Shown: positions 10,831 to 23,857 of the stretch, piece by piece | Layout of the letters: each line of letters begins with the position of its first letter | How positions within the stretch are numbered: position 1 is the first letter of the stretch | NCBI RefSeq assembly: GCF_000340215.1 | Contig: NW_006921539.1 | Span: 1,374,507-1,438,506 of the forward strand | DNA from: Pseudocercospora fijiensis CIRAD86 | Taxonomy: Eukaryota; Ascomycota; Dothideomycetes; Mycosphaerellales; Mycosphaerellaceae | DNA length: 64,000 nt | Reading direction: 5' to 3' | The notes under the pieces: generated by a model | Told to the model about the DNA's origin: nothing | The model's database searches: none | Seen by the model: only the letters and a program-made list of their open reading frames with translations | Position numbers and translations under genes: made by a program

Positions 10831-13800
10831 ACTGCCCTCCGCCTTAGTAATAATCGTCTAGGTCCGCTAGAGGAGTAAAGGTTTCCGTAGGTTTTCTAGG
10901 GGGCTCTAGGTAGTTTCGGATATAGTATTATTATTTTTTTTATAGTCCTAAGGTAACCTTCTAATTTCGGGCGGAGACCCGATACTTACTTATAAATACC
11001 TAAATAAAATTCTTCTTAACTCTAAATTATATTTCTCTTCTTTAGTGTTCTAGTAAACCTAAGTCTAATAAGTTAGTAAGAAAATCCAAACTCTAGAAGT
11101 TAGTAAAAGTCCCTAGAATCTATAAACCCGTTACTCCGCGGAAAAACTCTAGGTTACCGCGTTATTTCTTCCGTTTTCCTCTCTTCTCCTAATCTCCTAG
11201 AGGCCCGTCGTTCTCTTCGATTTGTCTATATTTCGCTTCGAAGTCGTCTAGCGCGGAGGTATCTGCGATATAGTCTAGGGGTTCCTACGTAGGTTTATAG
11301 TATCTGCTCTATTTTACAAGTACTTCTCGCCCTCGGCTCTACTTCTTTTTTCGGGTATATAGGATTTCTTCGACTTGCTACTCTTTATACGTCTCGAATA
11401 AGATAGGGTCCGGCTATTCGTCGTCGGTTACCTACCCTAGAAGGGGGTCCCGGCTCGCAAGTCTTAGAAGGTCGGTATAGAATACCGGGTAAATATTACT
11501 AGGTATCCCTAAGAGTTATACTAAGATAGGCGATAATACCTCTTCTACTATATACTTAGCGTACTTCGAGTCGAGGCTCTTCTTTAGTCTACCGGTCTAG
11601 TAATTCCTTAGGTCGAGCTAGACCTTGTCTCCGATACGATATACTAGCGCTAGAGTTCTAGTCTTATTCGCGCTATCCTCTTGTTTCTATACGGCTTCCG
11701 CTATTTATACTTAGTATAGATCTAAGATCTTCTTAATCTTATCTACGAACTCCTTTGCCCGTTTCGCCGCGGTTAGCCGTCTATCGATAGCTAGGTCCTC
11801 TTCTAACGTAACGGAGGAGGTAGATTCGTAACCGTAAGTTGCGAAGAAAGAGCTTATTCCTAACCCCGCTTAGTGTCTTCCGTTAAACGCTAGTTCTACC
11901 GTAGGAAGCTATTAGTTCTAATCGGACTATATCTAGTTAATATAGTTCTATAGGTAAGCTTATACGTCTTAGTTTACGCGCTCCGGACCCCCGTCGGTTT
12001 ATAGGTAGTAGGCGGAGCTTAACCTCTACTTTACGCCGAGTAGTCGATATATCTCCCTCTAGAAAGTGCTTATCTAATTCGTACCTCTATCGCTAGTAAT
12101 AGTATAAGGCAGTCCGTAATACCTAACCTAGTATTTTAGAAACAAAACCGCGCATTCCTCTACTTTTATAAAGGGAGTACTAATAAGGGCGATCTATTTG
12201 CTAAGGCGGTCTTTAATTACCTATAGATACCGGTTCCTATCTAACTCCGGTAGGTTAGTTATAAAGTCTATCGAGATTTCCTAGAAGAAACGGTCGGGTA
12301 CTAGTAGTAGTTTTAGGAGGCCGTATTTATATTCCCTCTATACCTTATTACGTCTATAATAGTTGCAGTTCCGTAGGAATTGCTATACCTACTTCGACTA
12401 TAGCGGCTAGTAAAAGTCGCGACCTAGTATAGAAGTAGTAGAATCCCGGCCGGGATAGCCGTAGAGCGGCGAGTCGTAGATCGACTAGATAATCTTCGTA
12501 CGTAGTATATCCTACTATAGTTCCTCGGCTTCTATATCTTTATATTCGGTTTCCGTCGTCGCTAGGGCTCCTAGAACCTAGAGCTTGCCGTAGTAGCGAA
12601 GGAACCCCTTAGGGTCTATTATACAATCCCCGATCTAAATTTTTACTTTAATTTCCGGTTACAATGTTCTATATCCCTTACGGACTTTCTATACTACTGT
12701 CTAGTATACCGTATCTTTCTCGACAATACTCTTCTATATATCGTTTATCTCTAGGTCCTAGAATAGTTTAGCGCTTTCCGGCGAAGTCTACGCGGGCTCC
12801 GTTTTGTTCGCAAGTAGTAATAACGGGCTCGCCTTTATTATACGTAGGAAGCTATAGATAGTAGTACTAGAAATCTAGACGTTTTCCGGCTAGTTTAGAG
12901 AGAGGTCCGGCTTTAAGAATCTCCGGAACCTCGAAAGCTTATCGTCTTAGCCTAACGTATCTTATTCCCTTCTCGATAAGGTATCCGGTAGGATAGCTTC
13001 GATTCCCGGCCGGTAGACTAAAGTAAACTAGTACTTCGCTAGTTCTTCCTACTATCGGATCTATCTTTCGGATAGCTAGCGCTTTACTATAAAGTATTCT
13101 AGGTTCTTATAGTCTATCTAAATCGTAAAGGGGCTATATAATTTTAGCTCGGAGTCCTAAAACTTAATACTAGATACGACTACGAGCATTTCCTTATCGT
13201 AGATATCGTAATTAATCTCCGCTTTGTTTAGTTTCTTCGAAAAGAAGCCTACCGGTCGGCGGATTCCCGCCTTTTCTTAGATAAGGGCGCCCCTAATCGC
13301 GAACCCGCTATAATCCGTTTTAAGGAAGGTAGGAAGGGACGGGTCCTACTAGGCAAGTACCGGGGCGCGGTAGAATTTGTCCTTTAGCGTCTCGAACGCT
13401 TTATCCTATTCTTCTCCCTAGGCGAATAGGGTTCTCTTACTAGTAAGCGTAGTTAATAGTACGGAGATCTTAGAATAGTTCGATACGAATATATAGTAGT
13501 AGTTCGTAAATCCTAAGAAACGACGAACTTCCTTTTAGGTCTTAGGTACTACCTATTTTTATATAGCTTCTACCTTTTCGGGGTCGGCTAATACTCCTCC
13601 TCCGTCGGCGTAGACGATAAATCCTAGGTACTTAATCTTTTTCTAGGCGAATTCGCTCTTTTTAATATCGAGGTAAAGGCCTCTGTCCTAAAGCTTCTTA
13701 AGTACCGCTCTTACCTTACGGAAATAGTCTTCCCTCGACCCGCTCGAGTAGATAACTACGTCGTCTATATATACTAACGCGAAGTCGTCTAGATACTCCT

Positions 13801-15612
13801 ATAGGAGAGTATTAATATACCGTTAAAATATAGCCGGGGCTCTAGACAAACTAAACGGGTATACTAGCTATTCGAACGAGCCTAGCCTAGTCCGGAAGGC
13901 CGTCTTATATTCGTATCCTTTTACTATTCTAATCTTATAAAAGACCGAGACTACGTTAACCTTAGTTAACTACCGAGCCTCCGTTAGGTTCCTTATAGTA
14001 TCCGGAATTAGTAGGAGGGGGTATCTATCTTACTTCGTTAGAGCGTTAAGCGCCCTATAGTCGTAGTAGAACTATAGTCCTCCCCTAGGCTTCTTAACGA
14101 ATAGTATAGGCGCCGCCGCTTCGGAGTTCGCTAGTCTTATAAACCCCTTCTTTAGGAGCTCGTCTAGCGACTTCCGTAAGACTAAGAATTCTTATTTCGA
14201 TATACTATAGAGCGGACCCTAAGGGAGTTAAGGCTAGGATCTGTCTAGTTTCTCCTAGAGTTCTATTATATAGTCGATATCGGGACGATAGAGCGCTAAC
14301 TTATCGGCTTCTTTTTAATAAAATAGCGCAGCTATATCGCGAACCTCCGGGGGTAGCTTCTTCTTTAGCTCCTCGATCGTCGGATATTCCTTCGTCTTTA
14401 GGGCCTTTTTAATATCCTCGGCAATTGTCGCGGTAAGTAGGCTTCTTACGGCGTTAATCGTAGCGATATTCCCGTTTATATCGACTTTGCGGTAATAGCG
14501 CCCTTCTTTAATCTAATACCGAGCCCTCCTATAGTAGTACTATCGTTTCTCGGGCGCAGTCCTAACCTTATTATATACCTTCTATAGGTTCCCTAGGATA
14601 AGGGGAAAAGCTAATCCCGGTACGACGTAAGCGTATACTATTTATTAAAATCCGTTAATTTCTATCTAGAAGGCGACGACTCCTATAATTTTCGCATCTT
14701 ATATTACTAACGACGCTCCTTTTACTTCTCGGGACTTACGGCTAATATAGCTAAGTCCGAGGCCTTTAGCTAGGCCCGTATTAATTATAGCGTAATACTA
14801 GTATCTTTCGTCGATAAGAGTAGAAGTTCCGACGTTATTTTCGAGGACTATATTAGTATATATAAGATTCCCGTTTATATCCTTTTTAACTTCTTCCTAT
14901 TTCTTTACTTATACTCTATCTACTCCGGACTCCTAACTACGAGTAAGAGTTACTCTTTTCCCGAGTCGGAACTACTTAAGTCCGACTATTCTTTCGTATC
15001 CTCTAGAATAGGTTATACGGAGGCGATACTAATCTTAGTAGGCTAAGCCGGCGGGGTATACGGGCAATCTCGAATACGGTATCCGCTCGCTCTATAGCGG
15101 AAGTAGAGTCTTTTCTCCTTACGCTTCTCTCTTTCTATAGAGTCGACCTATTTAGCCCTAGGTTTCCCCGCTATCGATTATTAGGCTCCGCGGTTCTTTC
15201 TATAGAAAGCGTTAGTTTAAGCGGGATTTATAACTACGTCTCTATTAGAGTCGACCTTCGGGTTCGCCGTAGGGGCTATATAGAGGGAGATAACGACTAT
15301 AGGACTCGCTACTTCTTTCTTCCTTTCTTACTAGCGTTTCGTAGCCTATTTAAATTAATCTATCGACTCGAGGTTCGTTATAATCCGCTCGACCTCCTTT
15401 ATATAGAGGTAGTAATCCTTAATCTTTAGTACGGTAGTAGTATAGGTCTTAGCCGCGTTCGAGAAGGTGTTCTTTAAATACCCGATTTTCGTATCGTCGG
15501 TCTAACGGTCTCCGCCTACGCTTAGTAGGAGGCCGTCGAATTCTAGCTAGTAGTCGTACTAAGGTTATCCCTAGGAGTGCCTTAGGGCTTAGAGTTGCTC
15601 TAGCGCCTTTAT

Positions 15613-16168
15613 TGCGAGCGAAGCTCGCCTTATAATAACAAGGGTACTATAGTAGCCGAATCCCCTAAGAAATTACTACGTAACTCCCCGGATTTTAGAA
15701 AGCTAAAGCTCTAATTAGCTGCTTTCTATACAAACTAGTAGGACGGAGGAACCTAGCTTCCGGGTATATTACGTGCCTTCCTTTTACGTTACTTCCTTTA
15801 AAGCGCGATAATAACAATGCGCTATACGACTAGCGACCTATAACGACTAGCGACCTATAACGACTAGCGACCTGCAACGACTAGCGACTAGCGACCTGCA
15901 ACGACTACGACTAGCGACCTACAACGACTACGACTAGCGACCTACAACGACTACGACTAGCGACCTATAACGACTAGCGACCTACAACGACTAGCGACCT
16001 ATAACGACTAGCGACCTACGACCTATAGCGACTACGACTAGCGACCTGTAACGACTAGCGACCTATAACGACTAGCGACCTGCAACGACTAGCGACCTAT
16101 AAGGGTATATAAGGCGGAAGCTTCGCTCGCACTTTATAGGCACGCGGAGCCGCCTATAAGTATATATT
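15613..16168. mobile_element. 0.56-kb non-autonomous element with Helentron/Helitron2-like ends
   Basis: Inserted in the gag region of chromovirus C. The left end TTGCGAGCGAAGCTCGCC is mirrored by an inner right repeat GGCGGAAGCTTCGCTCGCA (16113-16131). After that repeat comes a palindrome (16132-16160, arms around TTATAGGC and GCCTATAA) and about 8 more bases to the apparent end. The core is a tandem array (15826-16101). An asymmetric inverted repeat, a tandem-repeat core and a 3' hairpin near the end are the known plan of Helentron-associated interspersed elements. No long target duplication is seen. A 6.6-kb relative lies at 24337-30930. Confidence 0.6.
15826..16101. repeat. 17-base tandem array
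   Basis: Units of the form CGACTAGCGACCTATAA, some shortened to CGACTA or with CTGCAA in place of CTATAA, are repeated about 15 times. It forms the core of the short Helentron-like element. Some units keep CA, so RIP is incomplete. Confidence 0.85.
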
Positions 16169-16710
16169 AGCTTCGTTACTATCCGCGAAGACGTCCTCGA
16201 GTTACTAGAAGAAAGCTTTAGGGTCCTTTCCTTTCGTAAGGCTTCCTCTTTCCTAGAAGTAGCGTATCCTAGCGCGTTCCTTTACCGGTAGGGTATCGTA
16301 TACGGTATCCTAGTAGTAATCTTCGGAGAGCTTTAGTTTTAGCCCGGAACGAACTCGGTACGAACTTCTTAGTTATAGTAGGTAGTCCCGGAACGACTCG
16401 GCTTTCCTATCCTATAATAGTAGCTTCTACTCGCGGAACGCCGTTACGTTTTAGCCGGTAGCCGAGAGAGTTTTTAGTAGTCCCTTTAGGATCTCGTTCG
16501 TAGACTAGTCTCGTACTAAACTAGCTTCGGGAGGCCCGGGCTAGCGAGACGCTTCCGCGTATTAGAGCGTAGAACGAGTAGCTTATAGCTAGGCTTCTAT
16601 CGTCTACTATCTAGTATAGAGACTCTCGAAGGTACGATAAATCTCGTCCCTAGTTATCTCTAGTACGGTAGGGGCAGCGTTCCCCTAGCTATCTTACTCG
16701 GGTTCCTAAT

Positions 16711-16906
16711 TGTAAGAAGGGTATATTAGTAGGTAGATAGGGTAGTAGTAGGTACGAGTAGTATTCGATAAGGAGCTAGGAGGAGAGGGAGGAAGGTAGG
16801 AGAGTTGGCCTAACGCTAAGCGCTAAGCCCTACCTAAGGCATTAAGACCCTAGCTTTACTCGGCCTAGTTACATGCTAATTACGTATAGCCTCTTTGGCC
16901 CTAATA
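16711..16906 (-). repeat. LTR 1 of the A/B tandem chromovirus
   Basis: 196 bases beginning TGTAAGAAGGG and ending CCCTAATA (CA to TA). Copies lie at 23658-23857 and 36167-36364. Confidence 0.87.
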
Positions 16907-17937
16907 TACGCTTCCCTTCTAAAGGCCGCGCCCTCGTAGCCGGTCTTTGTCCTAGTCTTAACCTCTATTACTGCTAACTTAGCAGGTCTAATAAGCCGCT
17001 TAGTCCGCGCTAAATTGAACACTTAACTACCTAATTATATAACTATATTAAACCTTACCTTTTAATACAATGTCCAACTTCTAACTGCGCTATTCCTATA
17101 TATAATAAACTATAAAGTAATATGTATCTATAAGAATTAAGGGCCTTCGACTAATTATAATACAAGCGCGTCTTCCCTACTATAATAGGTAGACGTACGA
17201 GGTATTATAGCACTGCCTCCGTTCTAAGTAATATCGTATCGAGTTCTTTGCGTCTACTCTTAAAAGACCTAGCAATGTCCGCTTCCGAGGGTTTGTCCGT
17301 TCCGAGGGTTATTGTTCTTATTGTTCGTAGTTTCGCTAGCCCTAATTAGCTAGGTTTAGTAGCCTTTAAGTGTTAACTAATTATATCTTTTTAAAAAACT
17401 CAGTTCTTCTAGTTTCTATAGGTAAAGGCTATTATAAGTGTAGTAGTAGAGGTTCGCCTCGCTTAAAGGGTTAGATAGATCGAGGAGTAACCTATTGTCC
17501 GTAAGATCGACCCTAGCTAGCTTAGCTCTATAGTTTTGCCCTTAGTTAGTTAGTCTATTAGTCTACTTAATCTTTTAAGCGGCTTAAAGTTTTGACTTAG
17601 CCTTAAAGTTTGATCAAAGTTTTAATTAAAGGTGCCTTAGAGTTTTAGTATAGGTAAGGTCGATAATAGCAAGTAATGTTAACAATAGCGACGCTAGTCG
17701 TCTTAGCGCTAACTTTACCTTCTTCTAATTTCCTTCTTTAACTAATAACAACTCGGCAATACCGTTACTAATATAGCGGTGTCCTTCCTTTCCTAAACAT
17801 TAATACACTCCGCAATACTATTACTAATATAGCCGCGCCGGCCGCGCCGTCCTTGCCGATTGCCTAGGCCTCGAGGCCTCGATAGAATAAAGGAACAAGA
17901 GAGGGACCTAAGTGCTAGGAGAAGGCCTTATAGGGCG
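16907..17937. mobile_element. about 1-kb unclassified insertion between LTR 1 and internal A
   Basis: In copy B the LTR is followed directly by TTAGTAAAGAGG; in copy A this junction is separated by about 1.03 kb. The insert edges TACGC...GCGTA are short inverted repeats flanked by TA. The interior is less RIP-mutated than chromovirus C and has an imperfect internal duplication (CAATACCGTTACTAATATAG near 17758 and again near 17813). No coding sequence is recognisable. It may be a small DNA transposon. Confidence 0.5.
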
Positions 17938-20900
17938 TATTAGTAAAGAGGTAGAGCCCTTAAAAGAGCGTACGATTAGTTAACGCGTCGTAGCGCGCTT
18001 ATTAACACTCGGTGCGCGTTTACTATAGTAGTATAGTCTTATTATCTCTTGTTGCTAACAATTGCTTACAGCTAATTAGTTAGCTAATAGCATCCTAGGG
18101 GTAGCATTAATCCTAGGCCTTAATAGTAACATTATAAGCTTTTAGTCTTCTTCTTGTTCTTTACACTAGTCTAATACTTATCTAACAACTCAGTTATGTC
18201 TTCAAAAGAGTCTTTAGCTTCCTACGAGTCCTATTTAGGTAAATAGCCTTGCTATCTTAGCAGGTACTCCTTCTTACCTTGTCTAGTGCGATACTATAGG
18301 ATACGTTCTATAGACTACAGCTCTTTACTATTAGCTAAGACTTCTTCTAACTTAGCAGGCGCTTCATCGCCTTCGCGCTAGTAGTATAGTTTAAGGAGGG
18401 AGATATAGAAGGTGTTATAGATAGTATAATAGGGTAGAAGCTATAACTAGTAGGCCTAGCTATTGCCCTTCGGTTCTCGGATGCGAAATAGGCCAATGTA
18501 TCTTAGTGCAAGTTTAGGCCTTGTTTTACTATTAGGCGATAGGTGTTTGCGGATGCGGAGGTTCTTAGTGCTAAGCATAACTATGTCGCCTTGTTTGAAG
18601 GTTATTAGTATATAACGCTTATCGTAGTAGGCCTTTTAGTATTCTTGAGCCTTTGTTAACTTCTTAGCTATCTTAGCATAGATTTCTCGCATCTTCTAGA
18701 CACGTTCTATTGCCGCTAGTGTCTCTAGTACTTAACGCGCTTCCCTTTCCTTACGCTCGGCCTCGAGCGAGGTAAAAGGATCTTGTAGCAACGCGGCGTT
18801 TTGACCTATTATAGCTATATATAGTAAAACCTTAGTTGATAAGTATACACTGTTATTGTATACGAATTCTATAGGCTATAGGAGATTAACCTAATCCTTA
18901 GGATTCTCGTTAATATAGCTACGCAGGTACTACTATAGGGTAGCATTCTGCCTCTCTATTTGACCGTTAGTCTATAGATAGAAGGCTATTAATAGCCGAT
19001 GCTTTAGTCTTAGCTATAGGCATATTTCGCTCTAATAGTGCGATGTGAATGTCGTGCCCCTATCGGAGACTATCCCCTTAGGGGTTCCCTAATAGGTATA
19101 GAAGATATTAGTCTATAGCGCCTCCGCTATATTAATAGCAGTCCAATCCTTGCGCGCCGGGATGTATCGAGCGCCTTTAGTAAATCGATCTACTACAACA
19201 AGGATAGCATTATATACGTCCTTGCTGCCCCTACGCCTAGTAGGTAGAAGGCCTATAATAAAGTCTATTATTAGCTTAGCAAATGGCTTCTTTAGAACAG
19301 GGAGCGAGGACAACTCGCCGAACGGCAAGTGCTTCGGTGCTTTAACTCGCTAGCATACTATACAGGTCTGTATATACTCCTTTATATACCGCTTACTATT
19401 TAGCTAGTAGTATATGCGCGATAGTAACTCGTGCGACCTCTCTATACTATAGTAACTAGCGAGCTTACTATTATAGTGCCTCTTTAAAAGCTCTTGTCTA
19501 ATCGATTGTTTAGCGGGGATATAGTATCTACCCTTAAACTTTAAGTAACCTTTGTCGTCAATCGACTAATTATTGTTACTCTTACTAGATCGAGTCGCCC
19601 GCCTACTTACAAGCTTATTAATGCGCTCGATAGCAAAGGCGTCCCTCTACTAAGCACGCAACAGCTTATCTATAAACGATTAACTATCTCTATTTACAAG
19701 GTTATTTAATAGCACCCGTGCTATCGAACGAGGTACGTATTGTATGTATCTAATAGCACTAGCAGCCGGAACTACTGCAACCTCTTCTATAGTGCTATCG
19801 CTATATAGGCTATTACTATAGATAGCAATATCTTTAATCGAGTTATTATAGCTCGAGCGATCTACGTCCTTTCTAACGCGTACTAGAAGAACGACAACTC
19901 CGCTATAGTATTTGTTGCCGCCGCGGGGTCCGGAAGTCCGCTTATCCTACGCTTGCTTATTAATAATACGGGCTATAGCAATCTTATACTATAGGGTTAG
20001 AAACAAAGAATTAATATGTTAGGTCTCGCTATCGTAATTAGGTCGCCTCGATAGGCTATTAGCAGGGTTGCTTACGCCTAGCCGATATAATACATTAAAA
20101 TCAAACCTAGCGAGGTAGACGGCCTATCTAGCCTATCGACCTATAACCCTAGTAACCTTAGTAATGCTACGGAGGTTGTTATAGTCTGTATAGACCTAAA
20201 TTGTGTACTAAGCACTATCGAGATAGTAGCGCTAATACTTGAAGGCTTCTACGATTGCTAAGAGCTCTTGCTCGTAGGTCTTATATCGACGTTCTATATC
20301 GATTATCTTTCGTAAAAAGAAGGCAATCGGGTGCTAGTAATAGTTATTATCTGATTGCTGTAACATAATAGCCGATATAGCGAACTGTGAAGCGTTAGTC
20401 TTAATTCGGATCTGCTTGCTTAGCACGAAATAGTGCAATAGGGGCACTTTAGTAAAGCGTTGCTTTAGACCGTTAAAAGCGGCTTGTATCTTGTTAGTCT
20501 ATTTGAACTCTTTAGACGGGTTAGCCTTGGTTTTAGTAAGCTTAGTTAGGGGCATTATATGCCGTAAATAGCCCTTAATAAAGCGGCGGTAGAAATTAGC
20601 GAAGCCGAGGAACGATTAAAGTTCCTTAATAGACGTAGGAACAGGCCATTTAGTAATAGTTTTGATCCGATTAGGATTAGCCTTAACACCCTTAGTTAAT
20701 ACGAGGAAGCTAAGGAATAACACCTCTTTAGTAGCAAAGGTGCATTTAGAAGGTTTGCAATATAGGCTATAGGCTCGTAGGCGGTCGAGGACCTTGCGTA
20801 CTACGGCCTAGTATTCTACAATATTAGGTAAATGTATATAAACTAGGATATTATCTAGGTAAACTATACAGAGATAGTCTAATAGGCCTAAAAGGGCTCG

Positions 20901-23657
20901 ATTAATATAGGACTAGAATGTTATAGGGGCATTAGCTAGCCCGAATAGCATAACTAAGTACTCGAAATAGCTATAGCGAGTGCGGAAGGCTATCTTCTAT
21001 TTATCGCCCTTGCGAATACGGATACGGTAATAGGCGTCCTTAATGTCTAATATAGTATAGTAGTAGGTACTAGAAAGGCGATCGAGGGTCTTATTAATAA
21101 GCGGAAGTAGACAGCGGTCTTTAATAGTAACAGCATTAAGTCTACGGTAATTAACGTATAACCGCAGGCTACTATCCTTCTTTAGAACAAACAGGATTAG
21201 TGCACTAGCAGGGCTGTTACTATACCGAATGCGACTATTAGCTAGGTTTTCCTCTAGGTACTTACGTAGCATAGCAAGCTCTCGCTTACTAAGGTTGTAG
21301 AGGGGGCTAAAAGGAACCTCCTTGCCCTCTATAATATTAATCTTATAATCCGTCTCTTTGAACATAGGCAATGTCGATACTAAGTAATATTTGAACATAT
21401 CAATATAGGTCTCTCGAATAGGTTCTAGTATACGCCTAAGTTGTTTAGGATCTATGCTATTAGGGGGCACTAGTTTATCGTTATTACTACCGAGCAGGTC
21501 GGCAGTCGGATTAGCTAAGGCAGGTGTTAGGTTGCTAATAAACAGGACCCTAATATTATTAGGACACTCGCTAATATTAATGTGTTTAATGTCCTCTTTC
21601 CTAGCGATTCTAAATCGCTACTTCTAGAGGCCTAGGTCTATAGCTATAGCGTAGTACTTGAGAATAGGGTTGCTAATAACAATAGTAGCTCCCCTATACA
21701 GGTTGTCTATATCTACTACGTAGGCAGTGAAGTCTAGTAGGCGTTTATTTCCGAGGTCGTCCTTTAGAGCTATAGGAACATAGTAGGCCTTACAGGTTAA
21801 GTGCCGAGCGTTATTAAACTAAGCAAGGGTTGGCAGGTTAGTCTTCGGCAGTTGTCGAAGGTCTAATTGCTTGGCTAGGCAATAGCTAATAAGGGCACTG
21901 ACTGAATTTCCTAGATCTAGTATAACCTTAGTTTAATAGGTAGTGCCCTTCGTATCCTATACAAGGCAGGAGCGTATTATAGCTAGCATAATGTCGATAG
22001 TCTTACGCCGCACGAGGCTAACAGTTAGTGCGGCGCTTACTCTTTTTTCGAAGGTTAGCCTATAGGGGTAGCGTTAGCCGCTAAGAGGTACTTTCGGTAT
22101 TTAGCGGAAGTACGGTCAATTCGGGCCTAGTCCTTAGGTTTGTCGCATTAGCCTAGTAGATAGCTAGTGCTGTTACAATTAAAGCACTTTAACCCGGTTA
22201 GTAGACTGCCGTAGCTATTGTTGCTATTATTAGCCGAGCGGTTAGTATTGTAGGGATACGAGCCCCTTCCGCGGCCCCTATCGCGGCCTCCCCTACATAG
22301 CCGCCGGCTACGGCCTCTTCTACGATCGTTACTGTTCCTATTGTTAGCATTGTTGTCCTAATAGGAACCTTAGTTTCCTCCGCGGCTACTACGGTTGCTA
22401 CGGTTAGTACTAGCTAGTCGGATCCTTGATTCTGGTCGTTACTAAAGCTAGACAGCTCGTTTAGCTGTTTCTACTTCAACTATAAATTGAATACGTATTA
22501 GGTTAGCCTGTTCGAACACACGACGGCGGTCTAATTCGAGAATAAGCTCCTACCTAAGCTTAGGGCGTATTTCCGAGATCTATATAGAATTAGTCTTAGG
22601 CGGAAGGTCGTCTTTAAGGGTTTTCAAATAGGCTTTGAATAAGCGAGCCGATTGATTAGTCTTCTATTTAGCTCGAAGATACAGGTCCTAAGCATATTAT
22701 TGCCTTAGTATAGGGTTTCTAAAGGTGTCTAGCATAATAGTTTTGTAGGTTTGCTACTAAACAGTAGTCTAGTTATTAAGGGAGTCGAAATGGTTATCCT
22801 ATATACGCTTTGGGTCGCCATTAATATACTGTATAGCGTATACGACTAAGGAATAGTCGTCTAGTAGCGCTCTTAGTATATTGCGCTAGTTGAGTTTATA
22901 GTTACGAATGTAGTCGTTGTACTGCTTTCGACTAGAGCTATTAAACACGGTATAGTCCTTAAGTTTAGCATCCTTCTTTTAGATAGGTAGTGAAGAAGGT
23001 CCCGCTATTGGTTTTACTGTCGGGGCTTCCTAAAGGCGACAGAGCTCGAGGAGATTATCCTTTAGCTATTGTTCTTAACGTAGGGCAGTAAGCCTGTTTT
23101 AAGTAGCTTCTTAAAGTCTCCCTAATAGTTGAGGGCTAAAGGCTAGTTAGCTATATCGACGGTTAACAATATTGCTAAGAATGTCGTTAATAGGCAACTC
23201 TAGGTCGTTACCTAGAATTATAGGTTCTTCGGCAGGCCTAGTAGTAGGCTCCTTAGTAGGAGGCACTTTAGCAGGTGCTCTAGTAGGCACTTTAGTAGGC
23301 ACTTTAGCAGGCACTGTGCTACTAGCATTGTTGTTGCTAGCGCTGCTAGCGGCGCCGCGATTGTTGTTTCGTAATAAGCCGGCTATTGTAATAAGGGGTA
23401 GCACTAATAATATATTATTAGCCCCTAAGATACGGATATAGCGGAGTTAGTAGATATCGGTCTAGTGCTTAACTTAGTGTAATAGGCCGTATAGAAGGCC
23501 TTGCTTAATGATTAGTACGGTTGTTTCGATAGAATAGTACGTATAGGTCCCGTTCTTCGGGCGCAATATAGTTAGATTAGTCTTGTTCGTAGCTATACCG
23601 CTAAAAGCTTGAAATAAGAACTATCTAGCTGCTGCCCTTAAAGGGTAGATCGAATAC
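17938..23657 (-). pseudogene. gag-pol of chromovirus A, RIP-inactivated but well preserved
   Basis: Minus-strand order from right to left: gag (about 23440-22300, Pro/Thr-rich near its start), CCHC zinc knuckle with CFNC (22185-22150), protease (about 21920-21600), RT (about 21330-20560; FVLKKDSSLRLYVNYRRLNA, ILDIKDAYYRIRI, and YLDN for the catalytic YxDD), RNase H (about 20400-19980), integrase (about 19700-18700; DFIIGLLPTRRRGSKDVYN), and a C-terminal chromodomain (about 18330-18170; EYLLR*QGYLPK). Stops are single and mostly at Trp or Gln codons, so this copy is younger or less mutated than C. Longest intact pieces: 20997-21470 and 19113-19328. Confidence 0.87.
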
Positions 23658-23857
23658 TATATAAGAAGGGTTATATTAGTAGGTAGATAGGGTAGTAGTA
23701 AATTAGTATAGTATTCGATAGAGATCTAAGAGGAGAGGGAGGAAGGCAGGCTAGTTAGCCTAACGCTAAGCGCTAAGCCCTGCCTAAGGCATTAAGACCC
23801 TAGCTTTACTCGAGCCTAGTTACATACTAATTACGTATAACCTCTTTAGTCCTAACA
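23658..23857 (-). repeat. LTR 2, shared by A and B
   Basis: 200 bases beginning TATATAAGAAGGG (TG to TA) and ending TCCTAACA. It serves as 5' LTR of A and 3' LTR of B. No target duplication flanks it. Confidence 0.87.

Larger units (their letters stand above)
11300..16705 (-). pseudogene. gag-pol of chromovirus C, RIP-inactivated
   Basis: Minus-strand translation through stops gives a clear Ty3/gypsy RT at about 14250-13700. It contains [35 protein letters not shown] and the catalytic YIDDVVIYS. RNase H (about 13500-12900) and integrase (about 12700-11600) follow. A chromodomain remnant with YYKPT*EPLDYIAD lies near 11270-11330, where the stop replaces the conserved Trp. The gag half (about 15000-16690) is interrupted at 15613-16168. 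Stops fall mostly at former Trp and Gln codons. The encoded polyprotein would make virus-like particles and integrate cDNA; this copy cannot. Confidence 0.82.

Noticed and set aside
15826..16101. CRISPR-like repeat array
   Set aside because: Units are contiguous tandem repeats without unique spacers, in a eukaryotic transposon.
23172..23441. Plus-strand frame with Gly/Val/Leu-rich repeats
   Set aside because: Antisense shadow of the Pro/Thr-rich gag region of chromovirus A; the same occurs at 35693-35926 in copy B.
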